DNA of 45,963 nucleotides from Mucilaginibacter sp. (GTDB lineage Bacteria > Bacteroidota > Bacteroidia > Sphingobacteriales > Sphingobacteriaceae): contig JAQBOK010000202.1 of NCBI GenBank assembly GCA_028288085.1, positions 1 through 45,963 of the forward strand, in the 5' to 3' direction. Below are positions 16,217 through 23,831 of the stretch, piece after piece. Each line of letters begins with the position of its first letter. The first letter of the stretch is position 1. The notes beneath the pieces are model-generated. The model ran no database searches. It saw nothing but the letters and a program-made list of their open reading frames with translations, and was not told where the DNA came from. The translations under genes and the position numbers were made by a program.

Positions 16217-17262
16217 TGGCCAAAATACTTGTAGTTGATGATGAGGCTGATCTGGAACTCCTGGTTAAGCAAAAATTCAGGCGCAAGATCAGGGAAAACG
16301 TTTACGAGTTTATTTTTGCTCAAAACGGCGAAGAGGCCCTGGCTAAACTACTGGAAAACCCAGATGTTGATGTGATGCTTAGTGACATCAATATGCCAGT
16401 TATGGATGGCTTAACTTTATTAACAAGGCTGGCAGAATCAAATCCCATATTAAAATCAGTAATGGTCTCGGCTTATGGCGATATGCAAAATATACGTACA
16501 GCCATGAACCGGGGAGCCTTTGACTTTGTATGCAAACCGGTTGATTTTGAGGACCTTGATGTAACCATTGAGAAAACTATACAACATGTACTACAAATAC
16601 GGGCTACATTGGCGGCCATAAAGGAAAACAACATTCTGAAAATGTACGTGGACGAAAATGTCCTTAATTTCATGACGAGCAAGGAATACGAGAAAAGCCT
16701 GCTTGAAAATGAAGCCGTAGAGGCAACCGTGATGTTTATAGACATCTGCGGATTTACAGCCATTACAGAAAATGTACCTGCCAATAAGGTTGTTACCATC
16801 ATTAATCAGCTGTTTGACCTTATTGTAAAAGAAATAATTGCTCAAAATGGCCACGTAGATAAATTTATGGGCGACGCGGTGATGGCCGTTTTCAGGGGGA
16901 AATTTCATTTAGATCGTGCCATTGATGCCGCTTTAGCCGTTAGGGAACAAATAAAAAAGATAGCAGGAATAGAGGCCGCCGATGGTAAGATTTTTGAGCC
17001 TCTTGTATCTATTGGTATCAATTCAGGCGAGATGATATCTGGCAATATCGGGTCGGCCTCGCTTAAACGCCTGGATTATACGGTTATTGGGGATGCGGTA
17101 AACTTGGCCCAACGATTACAGTCGACAGCAAAGGCAGGGCAGATCATTATAACGGAAGAGGTTTACGATATGGCTAAAGAATCTTTCAAATGCCAGAAAA
17201 TAGGTGAGGTAAGCTTAAAAAACAAAGCTAAACCTGTAATAATTTATGAAGTGGTGGAGTAA
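16216..17262 (+). CDS. Receiver-adenylate/guanylate cyclase (class III)
   Basis: The 348-residue protein joins an N-terminal receiver (Asp57 in MLSDINMPVMDG, Lys107 in VCKPVDF) through a helical linker (about 115-165) to a class III nucleotide cyclase domain. Catalytic residues are in place: metal-binding Asp176 (MFIDICGFT) and Asp220 (KFMGDAVMAVF), and the transition-state Asn296/Arg300 (IGDAVNLAQRL). Lys216 and Thr289 (LDYTVIGD) are the adenine-recognition pair seen in class IIIb enzymes, so cAMP is the likely product. Phosphorylation of the receiver would turn the kinase signal into a second messenger. It starts inside the stop codon of the preceding receiver, and ends two bases from the convergent yitT gene. 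Confidence 0.93.
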   Translation: MAKILVVDDEADLELLVKQKFRRKIRENVYEFIFAQNGEEALAKLLENPDVDVMLSDINMPVMDGLTLLTRLAESNPILKSVMVSAYGDMQNIRTAMNRGAFDFVCKPVDFEDLDVTIEKTIQHVLQIRATLAAIKENNILKMYVDENVLNFMTSKEYEKSLLENEAVEATVMFIDICGFTAITENVPANKVVTIINQLFDLIVKEIIAQNGHVDKFMGDAVMAVFRGKFHLDRAIDAALAVREQIKKIAGIEAADGKIFEPLVSIGINSGEMISGNIGSASLKRLDYTVIGDAVNLAQRLQSTAKAGQIIITEEVYDMAKESFKCQKIGEVSLKNKAKPVIIYEVVE

Positions 17263-17263
17263 T

Positions 17264-18148
17264 TTAATGCCTTGCCCGTTTTTTCAACACACCACCTGAG
17301 GCTTCCTTTATTATTCCGGTAAACATAAAGGCTTTGGGATCTATCTTATACACCGTGTTTTTTAAGCGCCTGACTTCCAAACGTGTTACTACTGTAAAAA
17401 TAATATCAACGGGATGGCTTACTTCAAAACTCTCTTTTAAGAAGCCACGTTCGCCTTTGTAAATTGTAATACCCCTGCCCAATTCTAACACTAGTTTTTC
17501 TTTAATTAACTCGCTTTGCCCAGATATAATGGTAAACCCTGTATACTCTTCCAGGCCTTCTATCACAAAGTTGATGGTATGCGACGCAGCATAATAGGTC
17601 ATAACTGAATATAAAGCTGTTGGTAGCCCCAGTTTAAAGGCTGCAATTGAAAAGATAAGCACATTTATTCCCAATATAATTTCGCTTATGGTAAAGCTGC
17701 TTCTTTTAAGGGTGTATAACGCCAGCACTTCAATTCCGTCAAGGGCGCAGCCACCCCGTATCGCCAAGCCTATCCCTGTTCCCATAAAAACACCGCCAAA
17801 AATACATACCAGCAATTTATCAGATGTGATTACCGGGTAGGGTATAAATTGCAGGCAAATGCCCAACCCAATTATAGCTGCAAATGTTTTCCAGGCAAAT
17901 TTTCCGCCTACCTGGTACGCCCCCATTATGATTAGGGGGATATTGGCAGTTATAATAATGTAAGCTATGTTAATGTGGTACAATTCATGTATGAGCAATG
18001 AAACCCCCGTAACCCCGCCATCAAAAAACTTGTTCGGCACCAGGAAACTCTTTAAGGCAAACCCGCAAATTAAAATTCCAGCAATTATATAAGCCGTATC
18101 TTTTATGGTGGCTAAAACTGAATATTCATTGGGGCTATTGGCTTCCAT
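17264..18148 (-). CDS. YitT-family membrane protein (DUF161 + DUF2179)
   Basis: The 294-residue protein has five to six transmembrane helices in residues ~15-200 (starting IKDTAYIIAGILICGFALKS) with the YitT-type FFDGGVTGVSLLIHELYHI and RGGCALDGIEVLALY segments. A C-terminal cytoplasmic DUF2179 domain contains GRGITIYKGERGFLKE and VVTRLEVRRLKNTVYKIDPKAF. The family is widespread, and transport is suspected but no substrate is proven. Its ATG overlaps the TAA of the upstream HD-domain gene by one base, so the pair forms one operon. Confidence 0.92.
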   Translation of the reverse strand: MEANSPNEYSVLATIKDTAYIIAGILICGFALKSFLVPNKFFDGGVTGVSLLIHELYHINIAYIIITANIPLIIMGAYQVGGKFAWKTFAAIIGLGICLQFIPYPVITSDKLLVCIFGGVFMGTGIGLAIRGGCALDGIEVLALYTLKRSSFTISEIILGINVLIFSIAAFKLGLPTALYSVMTYYAASHTINFVIEGLEEYTGFTIISGQSELIKEKLVLELGRGITIYKGERGFLKESFEVSHPVDIIFTVVTRLEVRRLKNTVYKIDPKAFMFTGIIKEASGGVLKKRARH

Positions 18149-18738
18149 TAAGGGTGCGTTATTTGAATTTTTGATTTTATTAATTTAATGTGTTGTTCCT
18201 TTTTACCCTGCCTCAATTTTAATGAACTGTTAGTATGATAGTGATGTCCTTCCATAAAATCCTCCTGCACTCTGTTCCACTCATACTCATCCTTAGAGAG
18301 TCCTTCGGCATGCAATTCTGAAAACAATTTGTTGCTCAATGCAAAAAAGTCGTCCCGGCCCAAATAATCCAGATCAGCATCACATAATATTTCTTCCAGG
18401 CGATTTTGTGGTGACTGAGGTATTCGTGTTGCCATAATCATACCACATATGAGTTCAATTTCAGATGGTTGATAATTATAAGATGGTAAATAATGACGAG
18501 CCATTTTACATGATTCTGCTTCGTGCCCCTCCCGCATTTTTATAAAACCCGCATCGTGAAACAAGGCCGCGGTAACCAGTAACTTTTGCTCATGTTTTGA
18601 AACATTCTCTTCGCTGGCAATTCTTTGCGCCGCCTGGTGTACATCTATGCTATGGGCAATACCGTGATAAGTTAAATGTACAGGTAACTCCATACCAAGC
18701 TTTCTTAAAATAAATTTACCCGCCTGTTTAAGTTGCAT
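18148..18738 (-). CDS. HD-domain phosphohydrolase
   Basis: The 196-residue cytoplasmic protein carries the metal-binding HD signature: His29 (YHGIAHSIDV), the His61-Asp62 pair (ALFHDAGF) and a later Asp (LCDADLDYLGRDDF). An EAESC helix lies between. HD proteins of this size hydrolyse phosphate esters of nucleotides. This one resembles the group with an N-terminal 'YH...H.V' that is often listed only as metal-dependent phosphohydrolase, and the substrate is not visible. It is the first gene of a two-gene operon with yitT and overlaps it by one base. Confidence 0.88.
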   Translation of the reverse strand: MQLKQAGKFILRKLGMELPVHLTYHGIAHSIDVHQAAQRIASEENVSKHEQKLLVTAALFHDAGFIKMREGHEAESCKMARHYLPSYNYQPSEIELICGMIMATRIPQSPQNRLEEILCDADLDYLGRDDFFALSNKLFSELHAEGLSKDEYEWNRVQEDFMEGHHYHTNSSLKLRQGKKEQHIKLIKSKIQITHP

Positions 18739-18857
18739 TAATCAAATAGCATTATATCGCTAATATATTTAATGTTTTTGGTAATTGAAATAACAAAGGC
18801 TTCAGCGACACCTTATCGACAACTACTAAAATTATTAGGCAGACGGCAAATTGCAAA

Positions 18858-19820
18858 CTATTTTTTTAATCCTATCTCCCGTAAGCGCTCATCCAAATAT
18901 TCTCCTGCCGTTATGTCGCTGTACTTTTTGGGATGCTGTGCATCAATACATGATTCAAGGCAGGTAAGATCCATTCCAGATTTTGGATGCAGGAAGAATG
19001 GCACCGAATAGCGTGAATTTTTCATTTGCTCGCGTGGTGGATTAACCACTCTATGGGTAGTAGATTTAAGTTTATTATTGGTTAGGCGCTGCAGCATATC
19101 GCCAACATTTACTACCACATCTTCGCCATGGGCCTTTACCGGGAACCATGTTCCTTCGCGGGTAAGCACTTCAAGTCCATCTGCACTGGCGCCAATTAAA
19201 AGTGTTATCAAATTGATGTCTTCATGGGCCCCGGCACGTACAGCATCTGCCGGGATAGAATCAGGATCCTCAATCGGGAAATAATGTAAAGTGCGCAAAA
19301 TGGAATTCCCGTTATGCACCTTATCATCAAAATAATTCTCGGGCAAGTTCAAATACACCGCTATAGCCCTTAATAGCTGCTTCCCGGCATTTTCCAATTT
19401 TTGGTAAACTTCCCGTGTGGTTGAATTAAATTCAGGCAGTTCCTCCACTACCAAATTTTCAGGATATTCATTTTTAACAGGATCATTATCGGTAACCGTT
19501 TGGCCTATCTGCCAAAACTCCTTCAGGTCGGGTGTTTTAAATCCCTTGGCTGTTTCTTTTCCTTTGCTTGTGTAACCACGCTGACCTGCTAATTCCGCTT
19601 TTTCGTATTTTAATTTGATATCCTCCGGCTGTTTAAACAAAGCCGTTACCTGCGCATAAAGCTTATCAATTAATTCTTTGCTCAACCCATGATTGGTAAT
19701 GGTAACAAAGCCTGTTTCATTAAATGCTTTGCCAATATTATCCGAAAAACGCTTACGTTCATCCGGATTGCCGTGTACATAATCATTTAAATCAAGTAGT
19801 GGGATATTTACTGTGTTCAT
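18858..19820 (-). CDS. 2-oxoglutarate/Fe(II)-dependent oxygenase, isopenicillin N synthase-like
   Basis: The 320-residue protein shows the N-terminal DIOX_N domain (NIPLLDLNDY, AFNETGFVTITNHGLS) and the double-stranded beta-helix oxygenase core. The iron ligands are His199 and Asp201 (AGAHEDINLITLL) and His256 (TTHRVVNPP). Arg270-x-Ser272 (RYSVPFFLHP) binds the 2-oxoglutarate carboxylate. This set predicts an active hydroxylase or similar. Bacterial members act on amino acids, hormones or secondary metabolites, and no biosynthetic neighbours are present to name a substrate. It stands alone, with 145 bases upstream before the IS982 relic. Confidence 0.93.
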   Translation of the reverse strand: MNTVNIPLLDLNDYVHGNPDERKRFSDNIGKAFNETGFVTITNHGLSKELIDKLYAQVTALFKQPEDIKLKYEKAELAGQRGYTSKGKETAKGFKTPDLKEFWQIGQTVTDNDPVKNEYPENLVVEELPEFNSTTREVYQKLENAGKQLLRAIAVYLNLPENYFDDKVHNGNSILRTLHYFPIEDPDSIPADAVRAGAHEDINLITLLIGASADGLEVLTREGTWFPVKAHGEDVVVNVGDMLQRLTNNKLKSTTHRVVNPPREQMKNSRYSVPFFLHPKSGMDLTCLESCIDAQHPKKYSDITAGEYLDERLREIGLKK

Positions 19821-19945
19821 AGTGTTGCTGTCTAATAATTATGGGGGTAAAATTATTAATTAATGTGAGTTTGGGATAAGAAATAGTTTAATAAAAGAGA
19901 GCAAATGGCAATATTTTTGTATGTAATTATTTGACAATCAATAAA

Positions 19946-19959
19946 TTACATTGATGTAA
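19946..19959. repeat. Perfect 14-base palindrome in front of the IS982 relic
   Basis: ttacat-tg-atgtaa is a perfect inverted repeat seven bases upstream of the transposase relic's ATG. It may be an operator or part of the element's end. The opposite end of the element was not found. Confidence 0.4.
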
Positions 19960-19965
19960 ATCCCA

Positions 19966-20293
19966 ATGCTCAGAGATAAAATTATAGAAATTTTAGTTAA
20001 GGTTGATGACTTTTGCGAAGAATTTGACCTTGAAATAAAAAAACATCAGCTTAATTCTGGTAACTACAAAGTCAGGGACAGAAAGGCTGCTCTTTCGGAT
20101 AGGGAGATTATCACCATTCTTATTGCTTTTTCGCAGTGGCTAATTTACCAACCCGAAGTACTTCTGCCTGGCGCATATCTGCGTATACTATAAAGATTGT
20201 TTCCCCGGTTTGGTATCTTATCATCGCTTTGTAGATTTCGTTATATGTTATTTCAGGGCTTACCTTGTGTTTACAGGTATTAATTTATACTAA
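19966..20293 (+). pseudogene. IS982-family transposase fragment, frameshifted and truncated
   Basis: The first frame (19966-20193) reads MLRDKIIEILVKVDDFCEEF, then KVRDRKAALSDREIITILIAFS. This is the typical N-terminus of IS982-type DDE transposases, where 'DDFC.EF' and 'LSDSEI.TILI.FH' recur. After a shift at about 20185 a second frame (20186-20293) continues with YKDCFPGLVSYHRFVDFV, the 'FP.LVSYNRFVEL' block that normally follows. Only about 110 of the ~290 residues of a full transposase remain, the frame is broken and the catalytic DDE region is gone. The element is dead. It lies between the oxygenase and hflX and may have brought or disrupted their control regions. Confidence 0.8.
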
Positions 20294-20427
20294 TGGGATT
20301 ACTTTTTACCTACACAGATCATTTGATATCAGGGTGATAGAATCTGCATACGGTTTCTTTTGGCAAAACCACCCTGATTGCTTTTAGCCACCTGCCATTT
20401 TAGCAAATATGTTGAGGATTCCCTAAC

Positions 20428-20444
20428 TTGGCACTTTGATTGAT
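20428..20444 (+). promoter_or_regulatory. sigma54-like -24/-12 sequence before hflX
   Basis: TTGGCAC followed by five bases and TTGAT resembles the sigma54 consensus TTGGCAC-N5-TTGCW, with the -12 GC replaced by GA. The hflX ATG (20458) is 13 bases downstream. No TAnnTTTG box is seen here. Confidence 0.4.
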
Positions 20445-20457
20445 AGATCATTACTGA

Positions 20458-21642
20458 ATGAAACAAAAATTTTATGATACTGCTGTGAAGCAGGAAAAAG
20501 CGGTGCTGGTTGGTATCATTACTCCTAATGAAACCGAGGCACAGGAAAAGGAATACCTGGAAGAGCTGGAGTTTTTGGTAGAAACTGCCGGTGGTTTAAC
20601 TGTTAAGAGTTTCACCCAAAAAATGCAACGGCCTGAAAGGGCTACTTTTGTAGGCACGGGCAAGCTGGAAGAGATAAAGGAATTTGTGACCGCAGAAGAA
20701 ATAGATATGGTGGTATTTGATGATGAATTAACGCCATCGCAAATACGTAACATCGAAAAAGAACTGCAGGTAAAAATTCTTGATCGCAGCAACCTGATAC
20801 TTGATATTTTTGCCGGTCGCGCCCAAACGGCGCAGGCCAGGGCGCAAGTTGAACTGGCGCAGTTGCAATATTTACTGCCACGCCTTACCCGTTTGTGGAC
20901 TCACTTAGAGCGCCAAAAGGGTGGTATTGGTATGCGTGGTCCGGGAGAATCACAGATTGAAACAGACAGGCGTATCATCTTAAATAAGATAGATCTGTTA
21001 AAGGATAAGTTAAAACTAATAGACCGGCAAAACGAAACACAGCGAAAGAATCGCAGTCAACTGGTGCGTGCTGCACTGGTAGGTTATACCAACGTAGGTA
21101 AATCCACTATTATGAACATGATATCCAAATCGGAAGTGTTTGCCGAAAATAAGTTATTTGCCACCCTGGATACTACTGTACGCAAGGTGGTGATTGAGAA
21201 TGTGCCTTTCTTATTATCAGATACGGTTGGGTTTATCCGTAAGCTGCCTCACCATTTGGTGGAGTGTTTTAAATCAACCCTTGATGAAGTGCGTGAAGCA
21301 GATATCCTGATCCATGTGGTGGACGTTTCACACCCTAATTTTGAAGATCAGATACGCACGGTTAATGAAACATTAAAAGAACTTGGTGCGGTTGACAAAC
21401 AGATGATAACCGTATTTAATAAGATAGATGCTTATCAGCCCATACAAAGCAGTCCCGATGAACATGCTGCTCACTTAACCCTGGAAGATTTTAAACAAAG
21501 CTGGATGGCCAAAAATAACAGTCCGGCTATATTTATATCGGCGCTAAAAAAGGAAAACGTGGATGAATTCAGGGCTTTATTGTATGAGCATGTGAAGGCT
21601 ATACATACGGTGAGGTATCCGTATGATAAATTGCTTTATTAA
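20458..21642 (+). CDS. hflX: HflX ribosome-associated GTPase
   Basis: The 394-residue GTPase splits stalled or heat-damaged 70S ribosomes. An N-terminal HflX domain (VGIITPNETEAQEKEYLEEL, RATFVGTGKLEEI, IDMVVFDDELTPSQIRNIEK, ILDRSNLILDIFAGRAQT) is followed by the helical linker with RGPGESQIETDRR. The GTPase domain then shows G1 (GYTNVGKST), G2 (TLDTTVRKV), G3 (DTVGFIRKLPHHLVECFKSTL) and G4 (NKID). The start ATG at 20458 is the natural one for this N-terminus. It is a single gene flanked by the IS982 relic and the convergent mqnD gene. Confidence 0.97.
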   Translation: MKQKFYDTAVKQEKAVLVGIITPNETEAQEKEYLEELEFLVETAGGLTVKSFTQKMQRPERATFVGTGKLEEIKEFVTAEEIDMVVFDDELTPSQIRNIEKELQVKILDRSNLILDIFAGRAQTAQARAQVELAQLQYLLPRLTRLWTHLERQKGGIGMRGPGESQIETDRRIILNKIDLLKDKLKLIDRQNETQRKNRSQLVRAALVGYTNVGKSTIMNMISKSEVFAENKLFATLDTTVRKVVIENVPFLLSDTVGFIRKLPHHLVECFKSTLDEVREADILIHVVDVSHPNFEDQIRTVNETLKELGAVDKQMITVFNKIDAYQPIQSSPDEHAAHLTLEDFKQSWMAKNNSPAIFISALKKENVDEFRALLYEHVKAIHTVRYPYDKLLY

Positions 21643-21661
21643 GAGCCCGGCCCCACCCAAA

Positions 21662-21680
21662 CCCTCCCCGGAAAGGAGGG
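21662..21680. repeat. GC-rich intergenic hairpin (dispersed-repeat type)
   Basis: ccctcc (21662-21667), a seven-base loop and ggaggg (21675-21680) form a hairpin between convergent hflX and mqnD, within a C-rich stretch (from about 21643) unlike the surrounding DNA. I recall similar C-rich intergenic sequences from related genomes. It may end one or both transcripts. Confidence 0.45.
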
Positions 21681-21722
21681 CTTAAAAAATCAATATTTAA
21701 AGTTTCCCCTACCGAGGGAGAT

Positions 21723-22583
21723 TTAGAATGGACTGCTTTTAAGAAACAATTCCTCTTTTATCTCCGGTATAATATTCTTCTCCCTTGCCGTATCAAAAAG
21801 CAGCTTAATGGCTTTTCTGCCCTCTTCACCCAAATCAAGTGAGTATTTATTCACATACAAATCAATATGCTTGTACATCACTTCTTCGCTCATTTCCTGT
21901 GCGTGAGAACGGATGAACTCCAATCCTGATTTCGGATTGGCAAAGGCAAACTCAACGGATTTTCGTAAAACCCTATTCAATTTCTGCTGAACATCAGAAG
22001 ATAATTTCCTACTGGCTACAATGCCGCCAAGGGGTATAGCGCAACCGGTTAATTTCTCCCAGTAATCGCCCAGGTCTATGATCTTTTTAAGTCCTTTATC
22101 CTGGTAAGTAAACCGGTTTTCGTGGATGATAAGGCCGACATCTATTTTTTCGTTCAACAAAGCGTCTTCGATCTCAGAAAATACTAACTCTACTTTATTG
22201 GTAGCTTCCGGGAATGCCAGACCTAACAAAAAATTAGCGGTAGTGTATTTACCAGGAATGCCTATGGTGAGTGGTGAATGGGGAGCAGTGAGTTGTGAAC
22301 GGAGTTTTTCCGGATCATCTTTACAGATCAGCATCGGCCCAACGCCAAAACCCAGGGCACTACCTGAATCTAATAATACATATTGATCTGCCACATAAGC
22401 AAAGGCATGATAACTTAACTTGGTAACATCCAGTTCGCCGTGGAATGCTTTTTGGTTTAGCGTTTCCACATCATCATAAAATACTTCAAATTCCAATCCT
22501 TCCGTATCAATTTTATGATGAATAAGGGCGTCGAAAATAAAAGTATCGTTAGGGCAGGGCGAAAAGCCGAGTGTAAGTTTCAT
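21723..22583 (-). CDS. mqnD: 1,4-dihydroxy-6-naphthoate synthase (futalosine menaquinone pathway)
   Basis: The 286-residue periplasmic-binding-like enzyme converts cyclic de-hypoxanthine futalosine to 1,4-dihydroxy-6-naphthoate in the futalosine route to menaquinone. It shows LGFSPCPNDTFIFDALIH at the start, DVTKLSYHAFAYV, SGSALGFGVGPML, IGIPGKYTTANFLL and a C-terminal helix. The protein contains an odd stretch (residues 95-107, SQLTAPHSPLTI) encoded by a degenerate heptamer repeat, in a place where relatives have a short linker. It lies downstream of mqnB on the same strand, 47 bases away, so the two pathway genes form an operon. Confidence 0.95.
   Translation of the reverse strand: MKLTLGFSPCPNDTFIFDALIHHKIDTEGLEFEVFYDDVETLNQKAFHGELDVTKLSYHAFAYVADQYVLLDSGSALGFGVGPMLICKDDPEKLRSQLTAPHSPLTIGIPGKYTTANFLLGLAFPEATNKVELVFSEIEDALLNEKIDVGLIIHENRFTYQDKGLKKIIDLGDYWEKLTGCAIPLGGIVASRKLSSDVQQKLNRVLRKSVEFAFANPKSGLEFIRSHAQEMSEEVMYKHIDLYVNKYSLDLGEEGRKAIKLLFDTAREKNIIPEIKEELFLKSSPF
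22264..22298. repeat. Degenerate heptamer repeat inside mqnD
   Basis: Five consecutive seven-base units on the plus strand: atggtga, gtggtga, atgggga, gcagtga, gttgtga. They are variants of GTTGTGA and lie within the mqnD coding sequence in the same orientation as the copies at 22587 and 23175. Confidence 0.75.
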
Positions 22584-22586
22584 TAT

Positions 22587-22642
22587 GTTGTGAGTTATAA
22601 GTTGTGAGTTGAAAGTAAGTCGTACAACTTTTAACTTACAAC
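22587..22642. repeat. Intergenic heptamer repeat with inverted partner
   Basis: Units gttgtga, gttataa, gttgtga and gttgaaa (22587-22614) are followed by the complementary aacttttaacttacaac (from about 22626), which pairs with gttgtgagttgaaagt. The result is a stem of about 16 bases with a loop near 22617-22625, between mqnB and mqnD. Confidence 0.7.
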
Positions 22643-23329
22643 CTGCAATTGCCTGATTAATTCAGCGGCAAAGGTATTCAGATTTTTTATGGCGAGCCCT
22701 ATCTGCCAATTGCCGCGGTTACGTTTTTCTACATAATTTGACACTGCTCTGATCTGTAAACACGGAATACCTGCCTGTTTGCAGGCATAAAAAAAGGCCG
22801 CGCCTTCCATGTTTTCTAATTGGGGTTGTATCCGGTCGGTTAAGTATTGAATACTCTTATCATTGCCATGCACCGTGTTTACTGTTATGGCCACGGTTTG
22901 TTTGAGGTTGAAGTTGCCAAAGTTAGCAAGCCTTGAGCTGGCTTTAAATGTGCTTTCGCCAAAACCAAGCTGATCAATGGGTAAAAAGGCATCACCATCT
23001 TCGGCTCCCAATTCTGAAAAGCTATCTTCAATAATTTCTACTACTTCGCCCAACGCAATACTCCGGTCAAAGCTGCCGGCAATACCTAAATTTATAGCAA
23101 GGTCATACTGATTAACTGCAAGGTGTTTACCTAATGAAAACCCGGTAGCAACCATCCCAACTCCTGTTATAACCGTTGTGAGTTGTAAGTTGTGAGTTGT
23201 GAGCGAATAAATGTTTGCTACGTCTAATTCCGAAATTGAAAACGGCGAAGCCCTCAACACCGTTAATCTGAAATCCGAAATCAATAAACCTACTTCCTGT
23301 TGTGTTGCCGCAACCAACAATACGCGCAT
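22631..23329 (-). CDS. mqnB: Futalosine hydrolase
   Basis: The 232-residue nucleosidase removes hypoxanthine from futalosine in the menaquinone pathway. The start is set at 23329, giving MRVLLVAATQQEVGLL. The longer upstream frame would overlap the divergent PTPS gene. Family marks are VITGVGMVATGFSLG, NLGIAGSFD, VEIIEDSFSELGAEDG, NMEGAAFFYACKQAGIPCLQIRAVSNYVEKRNRGNW. The last of these holds the ribose-binding Glu and catalytic region of the purine-nucleosidase fold. Residues 42-52 (SLTTHNLQLTT) come from a heptamer DNA repeat inserted in a variable N-terminal region. It is the first gene of mqnB-mqnD. Confidence 0.93.
   Translation of the reverse strand: MRVLLVAATQQEVGLLISDFRLTVLRASPFSISELDVANIYSLTTHNLQLTTVITGVGMVATGFSLGKHLAVNQYDLAINLGIAGSFDRSIALGEVVEIIEDSFSELGAEDGDAFLPIDQLGFGESTFKASSRLANFGNFNLKQTVAITVNTVHGNDKSIQYLTDRIQPQLENMEGAAFFYACKQAGIPCLQIRAVSNYVEKRNRGNWQIGLAIKNLNTFAAELIRQLQVVS
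23175..23203. repeat. Heptamer repeat inside mqnB
   Basis: Four units in exact seven-base phase on the plus strand: gttgtga, gttgtaa, gttgtga, gttgtga, plus one base. They are read on the minus strand as part of mqnB (peptide THNLQLTT). A second pair of heptamers of another family, ctgaaat-ccgaaat, is at 23268-23281. Confidence 0.85.
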
Positions 23330-23380
23330 AATGGCTTTATTTTGACAGCTAAGATAAAACAAACCCCTGTTTTTGTTTTG

Positions 23381-23388
23381 TATATTTG
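23381..23388 (+). promoter_or_regulatory. -7 box for the PTPS-folE operon
   Basis: tatatttg is an exact TAnnTTTG match 14 bases upstream of the ATG at 23403. The -33 element is not obvious. Confidence 0.5.
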
Positions 23389-23402
23389 TACCAATAATTA
23401 TT

Positions 23403-23822
23403 ATGATGATATATATTACACGGAAAGAGCATTTTAATGCTGCACACAGGATGTACCGTGAAGAATGGAGCGAAGAAAAAAATCGGGAAGTGTTTGGCAA
23501 ATGTGCCAACCCGAACTGGCATGGGCACAATTATAACCTGTTTGTAACGGTTAAGGGCGAAATTACGCATGCCACAGGTTATTTAATTGACCTTAAAGAA
23601 CTGAAAATAATTATCAACGACTATGTGATTGAAAAGCTGGACCATATGAACATTAATAAGGATGTTGACTTTATGGCCGGTAAAATGGCATCTACCGAGT
23701 TGCTTTGCATCGAAATATTTAACCAGTTAAAAGCGCCTATCGAAATGCACAAAGGTGTGTTTTTGCATTCGGTGAAATTATACGAAACCGAAAATAATTC
23801 TGCCGAATATTTTGGTGATTAA
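23403..23822 (+). CDS. 6-pyruvoyl-tetrahydropterin synthase/QueD family
   Basis: The 139-residue enzyme acts on 7,8-dihydroneopterin triphosphate. Zinc ligands are in FNAAHR and the HGH of CANPNWHGHNYNLFV. The catalytic Cys precedes HGH by five residues (C-x5-HGH), as in true 6-pyruvoyl-tetrahydropterin synthases of tetrahydrobiopterin synthesis, whereas QueD enzymes usually show C-x3-HGH. The rest (TGYLIDLKELK, LDHMNIN, PTPS-type ending VKLYETENNSAEY) is normal. Start is Met at 23403 or 23406; the ORF runs further up without a proper start. It precedes folE by nine bases, which makes the substrate supply direct. Confidence 0.92.
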   Translation: MMIYITRKEHFNAAHRMYREEWSEEKNREVFGKCANPNWHGHNYNLFVTVKGEITHATGYLIDLKELKIIINDYVIEKLDHMNINKDVDFMAGKMASTELLCIEIFNQLKAPIEMHKGVFLHSVKLYETENNSAEYFGD

Positions 23823-23831
23823 ACCTAAAAA

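Noticed and set aside
22631..23530. 299-residue version of MqnB
   Set aside because: The extra 67 residues overlap the divergent PTPS gene and do not look like a futalosine hydrolase; Met at 23329 gives the normal start.
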